The translations under genes were made by a program, and so were the position numbers. A DNA stretch of 64,000 nucleotides from UBA11475 sp045655805 (lineage in GTDB: Bacteria > Bacillota > Clostridia > Christensenellales > Borkfalkiaceae): contig JAZOPZ010000013.1 in the NCBI GenBank assembly GCA_045655805.1, forward strand, positions 186,001 to 250,000, in the 5' to 3' direction. Under the pieces are notes generated by a model that worked only from the letters and a program-made list of their open reading frames with translations, was not told the DNA's origin and did not search any database. The number at the start of each line of letters is the position of its first letter. Position 1 is the first letter of the stretch. Shown here piece by piece: positions 36,518 through 46,250 of this stretch.

Positions 36518-37439
36518 GTCAGTTTTAACTAAAGATGAAATCGCGGTTTTTACTTTACGTGCGCTATATAACGAGTACGGATTTTCACACTACAAAATGA
36601 GTAAGTTTGAAGAATACGACTTATACGTTAAAAATAAGGACTTTTTAGTTTCTGACAACGTTATAACATTTACTGATACCGACGGTAGGCTTTTGGCTCT
36701 TAAACCCGACGTTACTTTGTCAATTATCAAAAACAGCAAAGACTTCAACGGTTTAACTAAACTGTGTTACGACGAAAAGGTTTATAGAGTTTCAAAGGGA
36801 ACAAAAACTTTTAAAGAAATAACTCAAGTCGGGTTGGAGTGTTTTGGTGAAGTAACCTCAAATACCGTTGCTGAAGTTTTGTTTTTAGCAGGGAAGAGCC
36901 TTGATTTAATTTCACCTAAAAACGTGTTGGAAGTTTCGCATCTTGATACTGTGAACGGTTTACTCAATGCATTTAACATAAGTGATTTTGGTAAAAAGGA
37001 AATTTTTAAGTATTTAGGGCAAAAGAATTCTCAAGCAGTTCTCACCGTTTGTGACAGTGAAGGGTTAACTGATGATAAAAAAATGCTCGTAAATAAACTC
37101 GTAAATCTTTATGGTAAAATTGACGTTATTTTAAGTGAACTTGATGTTTTTATCGTTGATGAAGTTACTAAAAACGCTGTTGCGGAATTAAAGTCAGTTT
37201 TAATTGAATTAAAAAACCGTGGGTTAAGTAATAAGATTTGTGTTGACTTTTCAGTAGTAAACGATATGAATTATTATAATGGTTTTGCGTTCAAGGGATT
37301 TATCGAAGGAATACCAACTGGTGTACTTTCAGGTGGGCAATACGATAACTTAATGGTTAAAATGCAAAAAAAATGCAAAGCAATAGGCTTTGCTGTGTAT
37401 CTTGACGAACTTGGTAAACTTTCGTCAATCGGAGAATAG
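36504..37439 (+). CDS. hisZ: ATP phosphoribosyltransferase regulatory subunit
   Basis: HisZ is a histidyl-tRNA synthetase-like protein that activates the short form of HisG. 311 residues, shorter than most HisZ (about 390), but it shows class II synthetase-like motifs: a motif 2-like segment (DEKVYRVSKG with FKEITQVGLECFG) and a C-terminal GVLSGGQYDNLM. No tRNA-binding domain is present. RBS GGGGGAGAGG. The neighbouring HisG is the short form, as expected. Confidence 0.9.
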   Translation: MQNFKSVLTKDEIAVFTLRALYNEYGFSHYKMSKFEEYDLYVKNKDFLVSDNVITFTDTDGRLLALKPDVTLSIIKNSKDFNGLTKLCYDEKVYRVSKGTKTFKEITQVGLECFGEVTSNTVAEVLFLAGKSLDLISPKNVLEVSHLDTVNGLLNAFNISDFGKKEIFKYLGQKNSQAVLTVCDSEGLTDDKKMLVNKLVNLYGKIDVILSELDVFIVDEVTKNAVAELKSVLIELKNRGLSNKICVDFSVVNDMNYYNGFAFKGFIEGIPTGVLSGGQYDNLMVKMQKKCKAIGFAVYLDELGKLSSIGE

Positions 37440-37441
37440 TT

Positions 37442-38077
37442 ATGAAAAAAACTTTAAATATCGCTTTGCCTAAAGGCAGACTTGGTGAAAAAGTTTATGA
37501 TATGTTTGAAAAGGCAGGTTTTCCTTGTACGTCTATTAAAGAAAACAATCGTAAACTTATATTCGAAAACGAAGAAATAGGTGTTCGTTATTTTTGGGTA
37601 AAACCGTCTGATGTTGCGATTTACGTAGAGCGTGGTGCAGCAGATATAGGAGTTGCAGGTAAAGATATTTTGCTTGAATATTCACCCGACGTTTACGAAC
37701 TTTTAGACCTTAAAATAGGCAAGTGCAGTATGGCTGTCGCTGGTAAGAAAAACTTTGTTGACGACCGAACTCGTACCCTAACGGTAGCGACAAAGTTTAC
37801 CAACGTTGCAAAAACATACTATTCTTCACAAGGTAGAGATATAGATATTATTCATCTTAATGGATCGATTGAACTTGCTCCGATTTTGGGGCTTTCAGAC
37901 GTTATCGTTGATATAGTTGAAACTGGTACTACACTTAAAGAAAACAATCTTGAAGTTATCGAAAAATTCGTGCCGATTAGCGCAAGGCTTATAGCAAACA
38001 AATCAAGTTTTAAATTTAAAAGCGAAGTTATTGAAAAAATCAAAAACGAACTTTACAAACAAACGGAGAATCTTTAA
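37442..38077 (+). CDS. hisG: ATP phosphoribosyltransferase, short form
   Basis: First step of histidine synthesis, joining ATP and PRPP. 211 residues, the catalytic short form that needs HisZ and lacks the C-terminal regulatory domain. Motifs: ALPKGRLGEKV at the N-terminus, ERGAADIGVAGKDILLE and the PRPP loop DIVETGTTLKENNL. Confidence 0.95.
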   Translation: MKKTLNIALPKGRLGEKVYDMFEKAGFPCTSIKENNRKLIFENEEIGVRYFWVKPSDVAIYVERGAADIGVAGKDILLEYSPDVYELLDLKIGKCSMAVAGKKNFVDDRTRTLTVATKFTNVAKTYYSSQGRDIDIIHLNGSIELAPILGLSDVIVDIVETGTTLKENNLEVIEKFVPISARLIANKSSFKFKSEVIEKIKNELYKQTENL

Positions 38078-39357
38078 TGATTAAAATCATACAAAACGTT
38101 ACTGCCGATAGGGAAGAGGTTTTCACGGCAAAAGAACAAAAAGTTGACGTTTCTAAAGCAGTTTCGGATATTCTTGCCGACGTTAAAGAACGTGGTGATA
38201 AGGCGCTTTTTGAATATACCGAAAAATTCGACAAGGTTAGTCTTTCATCATTTAGAGTTACTGAAGAAGAAATCGAGCAAGCGGTAAGTGAAGTTGAGCC
38301 TGAATTTTTACAAATATTAAAACGCGCAAGCGAAAATATTAAGGAATTTCACTCTTTGCAAAAAAGGCAAGGTTTTGAACTTAAAAGGCAAAACGGTGTA
38401 ATAGTTGGGCAAAAGGTTGTTCCTATTGAACGAGCAGGTTTATACGTACCGGGGGGGACGGCTGCTTATCCTTCTACCGTTTTGATGGATGCAATACCGG
38501 CAAAAATTGCAGGGTGCGAAAGGGTTGTTATGGTAACCCCTCCTAATAAGGACGGTAAAATTAACCCAGTTATTCTTGCATCAGCGTTCGTTGCTGGTGT
38601 TGACGAAATTTATAAAATAGGTGGCGCACAAGCAATCGGCGCACTCGCATACGGTACTGAAAGTATCCCTAAAGTAGATAAAATTGTGGGCCCGGGGAAC
38701 GCTTTCGTGGCAGAGGCTAAAAAGCAAGTGTTCGGACTAGTTTCTATCGATATGATTGCAGGGCCTAGTGAGATTTTAGTTATTTCCGACGATAAAAGCA
38801 GAGCAAAAGATATCGCGTCAGACCTTTTATCGCAAGCCGAACATGACAAAATGGCAAGCGCCGTTTTAGTTACTGATAGTCTTGATTTTGCTAATGAAGT
38901 TTCAACTGAAATTGAAAGGCAAATTCCACTTTTAATTCGTAGTGAAATCGCTAGAGAGTCAATTGATAGCAACGGTAAGATTTTCGTGACGGAAAATCTT
39001 GATAAGGCAATTGAAGTGGCAAACGCTATTGCACCAGAGCACCTTGAACTTTGTCTTGATAATCCGTTTGATTATCTTGAAAAAATCAAGCACGCAGGCT
39101 CCGTATTTTTGGGTAGGAATTGTCCAGAAGCATTAGGTGACTATTACGCAGGTGCTAATCATACCTTGCCGACTAATGGTACGGCAAGATTTTCAAGCCC
39201 ACTTTCAGTTGACGACTTTATCAAAAAAACACAGTATATTTATTACGATAGACAATCGCTTGAAAGTGTTTGTCGTGACGTAGAATATTTTGCTAATAAA
39301 GAAGGTTTAACGGCGCACGCAAAGAGTGCCGTTATTAGAATTGAAGCCGATGAGTAA
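38077..39357 (+). CDS. hisD: Histidinol dehydrogenase
   Basis: Zinc enzyme oxidising histidinol to histidine in two NAD-dependent steps. 426 residues with YVPGGTAAYPSTVLM, IVGPGNAFVAEAKKQVFG, the zinc-site stretch LLSQAEHDK, and the catalytic IAPEHLEL. The ATG overlaps the hisG stop (TAATG). Confidence 0.95.
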   Translation: MIKIIQNVTADREEVFTAKEQKVDVSKAVSDILADVKERGDKALFEYTEKFDKVSLSSFRVTEEEIEQAVSEVEPEFLQILKRASENIKEFHSLQKRQGFELKRQNGVIVGQKVVPIERAGLYVPGGTAAYPSTVLMDAIPAKIAGCERVVMVTPPNKDGKINPVILASAFVAGVDEIYKIGGAQAIGALAYGTESIPKVDKIVGPGNAFVAEAKKQVFGLVSIDMIAGPSEILVISDDKSRAKDIASDLLSQAEHDKMASAVLVTDSLDFANEVSTEIERQIPLLIRSEIARESIDSNGKIFVTENLDKAIEVANAIAPEHLELCLDNPFDYLEKIKHAGSVFLGRNCPEALGDYYAGANHTLPTNGTARFSSPLSVDDFIKKTQYIYYDRQSLESVCRDVEYFANKEGLTAHAKSAVIRIEADE

Positions 39358-40408
39358 TTTTTTAAGTAAAAAGTATAAAGACTTATTGCCGTACGTGCCA
39401 GGGGAACAACCAAAGGAAAGGCAATACGTAAAATTAAACACCAACGAAAGTCCTTTTTTGCCATCACGCTTGGCAAGAAAATTGGTTAAGTCGGAAAGCA
39501 AGAAACTTATGCTTTATTCAGATCCTGACCTCAAAGATTTAACGACTCTTTTAGCAAAAAAGTATGGCGTTTCGCCTAAAAACGTTATAGTGTCAAACGG
39601 GTCTGACGAAGTTCTAAATTTTGCTTTTATGGCTTATTGTGATAAGGATACGCCTGCAATATTTCCTGATATTACCTATGGTTTTTATGAAGTGTTTGCG
39701 CAAATTAACAACGTGCCGTTTGATAAAATCCCGTTAAAAGAAGATTTCACCGTAGAAGTTGAGGACTATTTCAATGTCAATGGAACGGTGTTTATCGCTA
39801 ATCCAAACGCGCCAACAGGCATTATTTTACCTCTTGAAAAAATTGAAGAACTTCTTAAGTCAAATCCAAACAGAATTGTGGTAATTGATGAGGCTTATAT
39901 TGATTTTGGGGGTGAAAGCGCTGTACCACTTACTAAAAAATATAAGAACCTTATCGTTACGCAAACTTTTTCAAAATCTCGATCTATGGCTGGCGCAAGG
40001 CTAGGCTTTGCCATTGCTGACGAAGAGCTTATTTCAGATCTTGTGTTGGTGAAATATTCAACTAATCCTTACAACGTAAATAGGATGACTGCAGTCGCTG
40101 GTATAGGCGCGCTAACCGATAAAAAATATTTCGAAAACAACTGCCAAAAAATAATAAAAAACAGGTTTTTTACCGAAATAGAACTTAAAAAACTCGGCTT
40201 TACTATGACTAATTCAAAGGCTAATTTTATATTTGCAAAAAGTCCTAAAATTAGTGGTAAAGAGTTGTATGAAAAACTTAAAAAACAAGGCGTTTTAGTT
40301 AGGTATTTTAATAAACCGAGAATTTCCGATTATATTCGCGTTACTATTGGTGATAAAAAACAAATGCAAGCGTTCATTGACGCAGTAAAAATAATTTTGG
40401 AGAACTAA
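39350..40408 (+). CDS. hisC: Histidinol-phosphate aminotransferase
   Basis: PLP-dependent aminotransferase forming histidinol phosphate. 352 residues from the ATG at 39350, which overlaps the hisD stop by 8 bases. Fold-type I motifs: NTNESPF, NPNAPTG, the DEAYIDFGG stretch and the PLP lysine in TFSKSRSMAGARLGF. The earlier in-frame start-like codon lies inside hisD. Confidence 0.93.
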   Translation: MSNFLSKKYKDLLPYVPGEQPKERQYVKLNTNESPFLPSRLARKLVKSESKKLMLYSDPDLKDLTTLLAKKYGVSPKNVIVSNGSDEVLNFAFMAYCDKDTPAIFPDITYGFYEVFAQINNVPFDKIPLKEDFTVEVEDYFNVNGTVFIANPNAPTGIILPLEKIEELLKSNPNRIVVIDEAYIDFGGESAVPLTKKYKNLIVTQTFSKSRSMAGARLGFAIADEELISDLVLVKYSTNPYNVNRMTAVAGIGALTDKKYFENNCQKIIKNRFFTEIELKKLGFTMTNSKANFIFAKSPKISGKELYEKLKKQGVLVRYFNKPRISDYIRVTIGDKKQMQAFIDAVKIILEN

Positions 40409-40409
40409 T

Positions 40410-40997
40410 ATGAGAACTTCTTCCATCGTAAGAAACACTAACGAAACTAAAATTTCATTGACGATTAATCTTGACGGCAAGGGCAATAGCAATATAAATA
40501 CGGGTTGTGGTTTTTTTGATCATATGTTAACGCTTTTTGCAAAGCACGGTAGATTTGACCTTGATATAACCTGCAACGGCGACGTTGAAGTTGATTATCA
40601 CCACACCGTTGAAGATATCGGCATAGCGCTTGGCACGGCTTTAAATAAGGCGTTGGGCGATAAAAAAGGCATAACTAGATACGGCGATACGATTTTACCT
40701 ATGGATGAAACTCTAGTGTTGTCTGCCGTTGATATTTCGGGTAGAAGTTTTTTAAATTCAGAACTTAATATCAAAGCCGAAAAAGTGGGTGATTTTGATA
40801 CCGAACTCGTTGAAGAATTTTTAATAGCGTTCGTTAATAACGCTAATTTAACTTTACACGTTGCGTCCCTTTCGGGGAAAAACACTCATCACGTAATAGA
40901 GTGTGCGTTTAAGTCGATTGCAAGAACGCTTAAGCAAGCCGTTAAAATTGACGCTGATTTTGCCGAAGAAATCCCATCAACCAAAGGAGTTCTTTAA
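40410..40997 (+). CDS. hisB: Imidazoleglycerol-phosphate dehydratase
   Basis: Manganese enzyme of histidine synthesis. 195 residues, monofunctional (no N-terminal phosphatase domain, in agreement with the separate PHP phosphatase at the operon end). Motifs: FFDHMLTLFAKHGRFD, the metal ligands DYHHTVEDIG and KNTHHVIEC. GGAG precedes the ATG. Confidence 0.95.
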   Translation: MRTSSIVRNTNETKISLTINLDGKGNSNINTGCGFFDHMLTLFAKHGRFDLDITCNGDVEVDYHHTVEDIGIALGTALNKALGDKKGITRYGDTILPMDETLVLSAVDISGRSFLNSELNIKAEKVGDFDTELVEEFLIAFVNNANLTLHVASLSGKNTHHVIECAFKSIARTLKQAVKIDADFAEEIPSTKGVL

Positions 40998-41620
40998 TGA
41001 TAGCAATCGTTGACTACGGCGTTGGTAATTTATTTTCACTCGTTAGTTCATTTAAGGCAATTGGTGTTAAGGCAGTTTTGACGAGCGATAAAAAAGTTAT
41101 TGAAAACGCTGATAAAATTATATTACCAGGGGTTGGTGCTTTTGGAGATGCGTCCGATAAACTTTTTTCGTCGGGACTTGCCGAAGTTGTAATCGAACAA
41201 GCAAAAAAAGGCAAGCCTCTTTTAGGTATTTGCCTAGGTATGCAACTTTTATTTGAAAAGAGTTTTGAGTACGGTGAACATAAAGGGCTCGGTCTGATTA
41301 AAGGTGAAATTCGTCCGATAGCAGACGTTATACCGAAAGAGTATAAAATTCCACATATCGGTTGGAACGCTTTAAAGTTTAGTTTACCCAAAAACCAACT
41401 TTTTAAGTATTTAAAAGAAGGCGATCACGTGTATTTTGTGCACTCTTTTTACGGTGCAAATTGTAAAGATAGTATTATTGCCACGACAGAATACGGCAAA
41501 GAACTTACGGCGTCAGTTGCCAAAGGCAATATTTACGGTTGTCAATTTCACCCCGAAAAAAGTGGTGCTGTTGGCTTGAACATTTTACGTGCTTTTTGTG
41601 AAACGGAGACTGTTTTATGA
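40997..41620 (+). CDS. hisH: Imidazole glycerol phosphate synthase, glutaminase subunit
   Basis: Class I glutaminase supplying ammonia to HisF. 207 residues with the nucleophile elbow GICLGMQLLFE, the PGVGAFGDA oxyanion region and the HPEKS histidine-glutamate motif. It overlaps hisB and hisA at its ends, so expression is coupled. Confidence 0.95.
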   Translation: MIAIVDYGVGNLFSLVSSFKAIGVKAVLTSDKKVIENADKIILPGVGAFGDASDKLFSSGLAEVVIEQAKKGKPLLGICLGMQLLFEKSFEYGEHKGLGLIKGEIRPIADVIPKEYKIPHIGWNALKFSLPKNQLFKYLKEGDHVYFVHSFYGANCKDSIIATTEYGKELTASVAKGNIYGCQFHPEKSGAVGLNILRAFCETETVL

Positions 41621-42330
41621 TAATTTATCCTGCGATTGATTTATACGGTGGTAAAGCCGTCAGGCTTTTTAAGGGTGATTATGCCCAAATGACAGTTTAT
41701 AGCGATAATCCAATCGAAATCGTTGACGATTTTCTTTTACAAGGGGCAACGCATATGCACCTCGTTGACCTTGAAGGCGCAAAAACGGGTGGCACACCTA
41801 ATCTTGACCTCATAAAAAATCTTGCCTCAAACAAAGGATTATTTGTCGAGGTCGGTGGTGGCGTTCGCAGTATGGAAGTAATTGATAAGTATTTATCAGT
41901 AGGTGTTTCTAGGGTGATTTTGGGTACTTCGGCAGTTACGGATAGAACGCTTTTGAAAAATGCAGTTAACAAGTACGGCGATAAAATAGCCGTTGGAGTA
42001 GATATTAAAGATGGTTTTGTTGCGATAAAGGGATGGACGGAAAAATCACAATTAAACGCTTTTGATTTTTGCGAAGAATTGCAAAAAATAGGCGTAAAAA
42101 CGGTGATTTGTACCGATATTTCTAAAGATGGGGCAATGCAAGGCGCAAACCATACCCTTTACAAAGAATTGAGCGATAAATTCACTCTTGACGTTATAGC
42201 GTCGGGTGGGGTATCTTCTATTGACGACGTTAAGAAACTTTCAACATTAGGTATTCACGGTGCAATTATCGGAAAGGCCTATTACACTAAAGCCGTTTCT
42301 TTAGAAGAAGCAATTAAGGTGGCAAAATGA
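41617..42330 (+). CDS. hisA: ProFAR isomerase
   Basis: Amadori isomerase converting ProFAR to PRFAR in histidine synthesis. 237-residue half-barrel-duplicated TIM barrel with AIDLYGGKAVRL, VEVGGGVRS and VIASGGVSS phosphate-binding loops, and the catalytic aspartates in AIDLYG and CTDISKDGA. The four-base ATGA overlaps at both ends mark tight coupling with hisH and hisF. Confidence 0.95.
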   Translation: MIIYPAIDLYGGKAVRLFKGDYAQMTVYSDNPIEIVDDFLLQGATHMHLVDLEGAKTGGTPNLDLIKNLASNKGLFVEVGGGVRSMEVIDKYLSVGVSRVILGTSAVTDRTLLKNAVNKYGDKIAVGVDIKDGFVAIKGWTEKSQLNAFDFCEELQKIGVKTVICTDISKDGAMQGANHTLYKELSDKFTLDVIASGGVSSIDDVKKLSTLGIHGAIIGKAYYTKAVSLEEAIKVAK

Positions 42331-43085
42331 TAACTAAAAGAATTATTCCCTGTCTAGACGTCAAGAACGGCAGGGTGGTTAAAGGGGTAAACTTTCAAGG
42401 GCTTTCAGACGTTTCATCCCCTGTAGAACTCGGCAAATATTATAGTGATTGTGGTGCTGACGAACTTGTTTTTTACGATATAACTGCGTCGTACGAAGGT
42501 CGCGCGCTATTTACCGATATATTAAAAGAAGTCGCAAGCACTATATTTATTCCGCTTACCGTTGGTGGAGGTATCAACACTTTGGATGATTTTGACCGTG
42601 TTCTTAAGTGTGGAGCAGATAAGGTTAGCGTAAATTCTGGTGCAATTCGTAATCCAGATCTAATCTACCAAGCGTCAAAGCGTTACGGCGACCAATGCGT
42701 TGTGTTGTCCGTTGATGCAAAAAGGGTAGACGGAACTTTTAAGGTTTTTGCAAAAGGTGGTCGCGAAAATACCGGTATGGATGCGCTTGAGTGGATTAAG
42801 AGAGGCGTTGACAACGGTGCAGGTGAAATAGTCCTTAATTCAATCGATACCGACGGCGTTAAAAATGGTTTTGATATTGAAATGCTAGAGGCAGTTTCTA
42901 ATATTGTTTCCGTACCGATTATAGCGTCGGGTGGCGCAGGTTGCACTCAAGACTTTGTAACACTTTTTAACAAATTGCCAAAAGTAGACGCAGGTCTTGC
43001 CGCGTCGATATTCCATTTTGGCGAAGTTAAAATCGAAGAACTTAAAAAAGAACTTTATAAAAACAATATTCTCGTAAGGATATAG
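42327..43085 (+). CDS. hisF: Imidazole glycerol phosphate synthase, cyclase subunit
   Basis: TIM-barrel synthase that works with HisH to form imidazole glycerol phosphate and AICAR. 252 residues with PCLDVKNGRVVKGVNF, PLTVGGGI, LNSIDTDG and IIASGGAG. Its stop is directly adjacent to the ribosome site of hisIE. Confidence 0.95.
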   Translation: MITKRIIPCLDVKNGRVVKGVNFQGLSDVSSPVELGKYYSDCGADELVFYDITASYEGRALFTDILKEVASTIFIPLTVGGGINTLDDFDRVLKCGADKVSVNSGAIRNPDLIYQASKRYGDQCVVLSVDAKRVDGTFKVFAKGGRENTGMDALEWIKRGVDNGAGEIVLNSIDTDGVKNGFDIEMLEAVSNIVSVPIIASGGAGCTQDFVTLFNKLPKVDAGLAASIFHFGEVKIEELKKELYKNNILVRI

Positions 43086-43094
43086 GTGATTAAA

Positions 43095-43745
43095 ATGATT
43101 GATATTAAAGAACTTAAATTTGATACAAACGGACTTATTCCAGCAATAGTAGTTGATAGCGTAAGTAAAAAAGTTTTAACACTTGCTTATATGAACGAAG
43201 AAAGCCTTAAAATTACTATGGAAAAAAAGTTAACCTGTTTTTGGAGTAGGTCACGCCAAGAACTTTGGCTTAAAGGTGAAACTAGTGGTAACTATCAACA
43301 CGTAGTTTCAATCACGGCTGATTGCGATAAAGACGCTCTCGTAGTTGTGGTTGAGCCTGTTGGACCTGCTTGTCATACGGGTGCAAATAGTTGTTTTTAT
43401 AACGAACTATGGCAAAATGATGATTTGCACGAGTTTTCAATTCAAGGGCTTGCCGACCTTTTGCAAGGTAGAAAAGAAACAAAGCCACAAGGTTCTTATA
43501 CTACCTATCTTTTTGAAAAAGGTATTGACAAAATTTTAAAGAAAGTCGGCGAAGAATGTACTGAAGTTATCATTGCTGGCAAGGCTGACGATAAAAAAGA
43601 AACTATTTACGAAATCGCTGACCTTGCTTATCACGTAATGGTACTTATGACCGAAATGGGTATATCAGTTGAAGATATTCATAAAGAACTTGCATCTCGT
43701 CACGTGATTGATAAGAAAGTTAAGCAGGAGAAGATGACTAAATGA
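43095..43745 (+). CDS. hisIE: Bifunctional phosphoribosyl-AMP cyclohydrolase / phosphoribosyl-ATP pyrophosphatase
   Basis: Catalyses steps two and three of histidine synthesis. 216 residues from the ATG at 43095, chosen because AGGTGA lies 5 bases upstream; an alternative GTG at 43086 is possible. The N-terminal HisI part has the zinc-binding C-x6-C motif in CHTGANSCFY and the metal motif SITADCDKDA. The C-terminal HisE part has KVGEECTEVIIAGK and the EIADLAYHVMVLM helix. Fusion of the two is common. Confidence 0.95.
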   Translation: MIDIKELKFDTNGLIPAIVVDSVSKKVLTLAYMNEESLKITMEKKLTCFWSRSRQELWLKGETSGNYQHVVSITADCDKDALVVVVEPVGPACHTGANSCFYNELWQNDDLHEFSIQGLADLLQGRKETKPQGSYTTYLFEKGIDKILKKVGEECTEVIIAGKADDKKETIYEIADLAYHVMVLMTEMGISVEDIHKELASRHVIDKKVKQEKMTK

Positions 43746-44485
43746 TAGATTTACATGTTCATACAGTGTGGTGTGACGGTAAAAATACCCCTGAAGAAAT
43801 GATACTTTCGGCTATCGACAAAGGGCTAGAAACAATAGGTATTTTGATGCACAGTTATCTTTCATTTGATGCCGATGGTACGGTTTTGCCGAGCCGTTTG
43901 CCGTTATTTTTGACCGAAATAGCGAATTTAAAGCAAAAGTATGCTGATAAAATTAACGTTTTATGTGGTATTGAGGCGGATATTTTTTCTGAATTTGAAA
44001 AAAGTCTTTTTGACTACGTTATAGGCTCAGTACACTATGTTTACGTTGATGGGACAAAGTATCCAATTGATAATGGTGAGGAAACTTTCGTAAAGGTTTG
44101 TAACGAATATTTTAACGGCGATTATTACGCTTTGGCTGAAAGTTATTTTGACAAAGTTTCGACTGTGCTTGAAAAAACCGACGCTGATATTATAGGACAT
44201 TTTGATATTATTACAAAATACAATGGCGATGGCAAGTATTTTTCTGAAGACAATCCAAGATATATTAAGGCGTATCAAAAAGCCGTCGATAAATTAGTAG
44301 TTTATGGTAAACCTTTTGAGATAAACACGGGCGCTATGTCTAGGGGGTATAAAACCCAACCATATCCGTCAAAATCAATAATTGATTATATTATAAGTAA
44401 AGGTGGTAAGTTTATTTTGTCTAGCGACGCTCACCACCGTGATAATATTGCGTTTGCTTTTGAAAAGTTTAAAAAATATTTATAA
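43742..44485 (+). CDS. hisK: Histidinol-phosphatase, PHP family
   Basis: Removes phosphate from histidinol phosphate, completing the pathway encoded by this operon. 247 residues of the PHP fold: metal ligands in DLHVHTVWCDG, the glutamate in GIEADI, HFDIITKYN and SSDAHHRDN. GGAG precedes the ATG, which overlaps the hisIE stop by 4 bases. The mobile element begins within about 70 bases of its stop codon. Confidence 0.9.
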   Translation: MIDLHVHTVWCDGKNTPEEMILSAIDKGLETIGILMHSYLSFDADGTVLPSRLPLFLTEIANLKQKYADKINVLCGIEADIFSEFEKSLFDYVIGSVHYVYVDGTKYPIDNGEETFVKVCNEYFNGDYYALAESYFDKVSTVLEKTDADIIGHFDIITKYNGDGKYFSEDNPRYIKAYQKAVDKLVVYGKPFEINTGAMSRGYKTQPYPSKSIIDYIISKGGKFILSSDAHHRDNIAFAFEKFKKYL

Positions 44486-44526
44486 ATAAAAGCCAACTAT
44501 TACCGAGTCCCTACAAGGGATTTTTT
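44484..44526 (+). repeat. Left 43-nt inverted repeat bracketing the mobile element
   Basis: AAATAAAAGCCAAC, a 10-base variable centre, then TCCCTACAAGGGATTTTTT. The same two blocks with the same spacing occur inverted at 53209-53251 (32 of 33 conserved-block bases identical). The second block is itself a small hairpin with a T tail, a plausible terminator for the his operon. Confidence 0.8.
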
Positions 44527-44552
44527 CGGGAAGGCTGTCCTTTTTAAGAGTC

Positions 44553-44580
44553 AGGCGTGGCGTGATGCCACGCCTTTTCT
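44553..44580 (-). terminator. Hairpin at the end of the recombinase gene
   Basis: Perfect 9-base arms AGGCGTGGC and GCCACGCCT with loop GTGAT. A T run follows on the plus strand. On the minus strand it lies 9 bases after the recombinase stop but the downstream bases are only moderately T-rich, so it may work mainly as a barrier between his and the element. Confidence 0.7.
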
Positions 44581-44588
44581 CATTCTAT

Positions 44589-46250
44589 TTAGTTTACTTC
44601 TTCTAAAAACCTATCGAAGTCAGGTAAATCTATCGCTTCGACAAAGTTATAGATAATTTCTATTGTGTGAACGTAACGTCCGTCAACCTTTACTTTTTCG
44701 TGAATAATAACCTTATCTACGAATGCTCGTAAGATTTCAGGTGTTAATTCGTCAAAATCACTATATTTTTTAACGATAGCCAAAAACCTTTGTATGTTAT
44801 CATATTGTGTTTTGGCTTTTTCTATTTCTGCCTTTAAGAAGTTGAGCCTTTCAGTCAACGTCTTTTGTTCGACTTCATAATTATCGCTCATTTTTATATA
44901 GCGCTCTTCGGAGATTTTTCCTGCAACCTTATCTTCATAAAGGCTTTGGATTATTTTATCGAGTTCCACAATACGTTTTTCCGCTTCTTCCTTTTCAGTT
45001 ATAGCGGTAGTTAGTTCTCGTTTACTTCTTGCATCGGTGCTCCGTTTAAGAATATTTACAAACTCGTCCTTATACTTATTTGCAAATTTAACCGTGTATT
45101 GCAAATCGTTTTGAATTAGAGCCAGAGCGGCGTGCGCCGTTATTTGGTGTGACGTGCAATACTTCTTCTTTTTCTTGCGATAAGTAGAGCAATTAAAATA
45201 TTCTGCCTGTTTTACTGTAGTGCATCTGCAAAGATACATTTTTTCGCCACAGTCAGCGCAATAGAGCATTCCCGAAAGCATATGTGGTGTACCCATATCG
45301 GTTAAACTCCTTCGTCCTGCACGGACTTGTTGAACAATATCAAAAGTGTCTTGGTCGATTATTGCTTCTTGCGTATTTTTAAAGATTGCCCAATTTTCTC
45401 TTGGATTATTGTAACTCTTTTTAGACTTGTACGATTTCTTATAGTGCTTAAAATTTACCGTATGACCAAGATACTCTTCATTTTCAAGAATACCCACAAT
45501 TGTAGTATAGTCCCAAATTTCCGCATCTTGTTTTATCTTTACTGAACAAGGCAATTTTTTCCTATGCAAGTAAATTGATGGTGTTTCTATTCCACGTTCG
45601 GTTAAAATTCTTGCGATTTGTTTTGGTCCATACCCTTTAACACAAAGATTAAAGATTTCCTTTACGATTAAAGCGCCTTCTTCGTCAACAATCCATTTTT
45701 CCTTATCTTCGGGGTCTTTCATATAGCCCAAAGGTGGAATAGTGGTAAGATGTTTACCCGAATTACCTTTTGCTCTCATAACGGCTTTAATCTTACGGCT
45801 ACAATCTTTTGCATACATTTCGTTTAGGATGTTCTTAAACGGGATAATATCATCGTCGGGGTTTGTTTCCGTATCCATTTGGTCGAAGATTGCTATAAAT
45901 CTTACGTCCGCATCGGGGAAATAATACTTTGTGTAATATCCCACGAGTATATGGTCACGCCCAAATCTTGACATATCCTTTACGATTACAGTAGATATTT
46001 CGCCGTTTTCTATGTCGTTTAATAATCTCTTAAACGCAGGACGTTCAAAATTACTACCGCTATAACCGTCGTCTATGTAAAAACGGATATTCCTAAACTT
46101 ATTTTCTTTCGCATAGTCCGAAAGCAATAACTTTTGGTTTTTGATACTGTTGCTATCACCCTCAAGGTCGTCATCTGAACTTAAACGACAATAAAGGGCT
46201 GTGTACTGTTGTTCTAAATGTTTTATTTTTCTATTCGATTGCAAATTCAT
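44589..46250 (-). CDS. Large serine recombinase (TndX/TnpX type)
   Basis: 553 residues that should excise and integrate the element. Resolvase catalytic domain with ALYCRLSSDDD (nucleophile Ser24), GYSGSNFERPAF and VVKDMSRFGRDH; the recombinase domain (GYMKDPEDKEKWIVDEEGA...VKEIFNLCVKGYGPKQIA); a zinc ribbon CADCGEKMYLCRC...C...KKYC; then a coiled coil and a C-terminal DUF4368-like tail. This order is that of the large serine recombinases of Tn5397 and Tn4451. It is the last gene of a minus-strand operon and overlaps the TnpW-like gene by 4 bases. Confidence 0.92.
   Translation of the reverse strand: MNLQSNRKIKHLEQQYTALYCRLSSDDDLEGDSNSIKNQKLLLSDYAKENKFRNIRFYIDDGYSGSNFERPAFKRLLNDIENGEISTVIVKDMSRFGRDHILVGYYTKYYFPDADVRFIAIFDQMDTETNPDDDIIPFKNILNEMYAKDCSRKIKAVMRAKGNSGKHLTTIPPLGYMKDPEDKEKWIVDEEGALIVKEIFNLCVKGYGPKQIARILTERGIETPSIYLHRKKLPCSVKIKQDAEIWDYTTIVGILENEEYLGHTVNFKHYKKSYKSKKSYNNPRENWAIFKNTQEAIIDQDTFDIVQQVRAGRRSLTDMGTPHMLSGMLYCADCGEKMYLCRCTTVKQAEYFNCSTYRKKKKKYCTSHQITAHAALALIQNDLQYTVKFANKYKDEFVNILKRSTDARSKRELTTAITEKEEAEKRIVELDKIIQSLYEDKVAGKISEERYIKMSDNYEVEQKTLTERLNFLKAEIEKAKTQYDNIQRFLAIVKKYSDFDELTPEILRAFVDKVIIHEKVKVDGRYVHTIEIIYNFVEAIDLPDFDRFLEEVN

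Noticed and set aside
38610..38972. Antisense frames inside hisD, clpC, hom, hisH and other genes
   Set aside because: Low-complexity Ser/Ile/Leu-rich translations without ribosome sites, lying fully inside well-supported genes.
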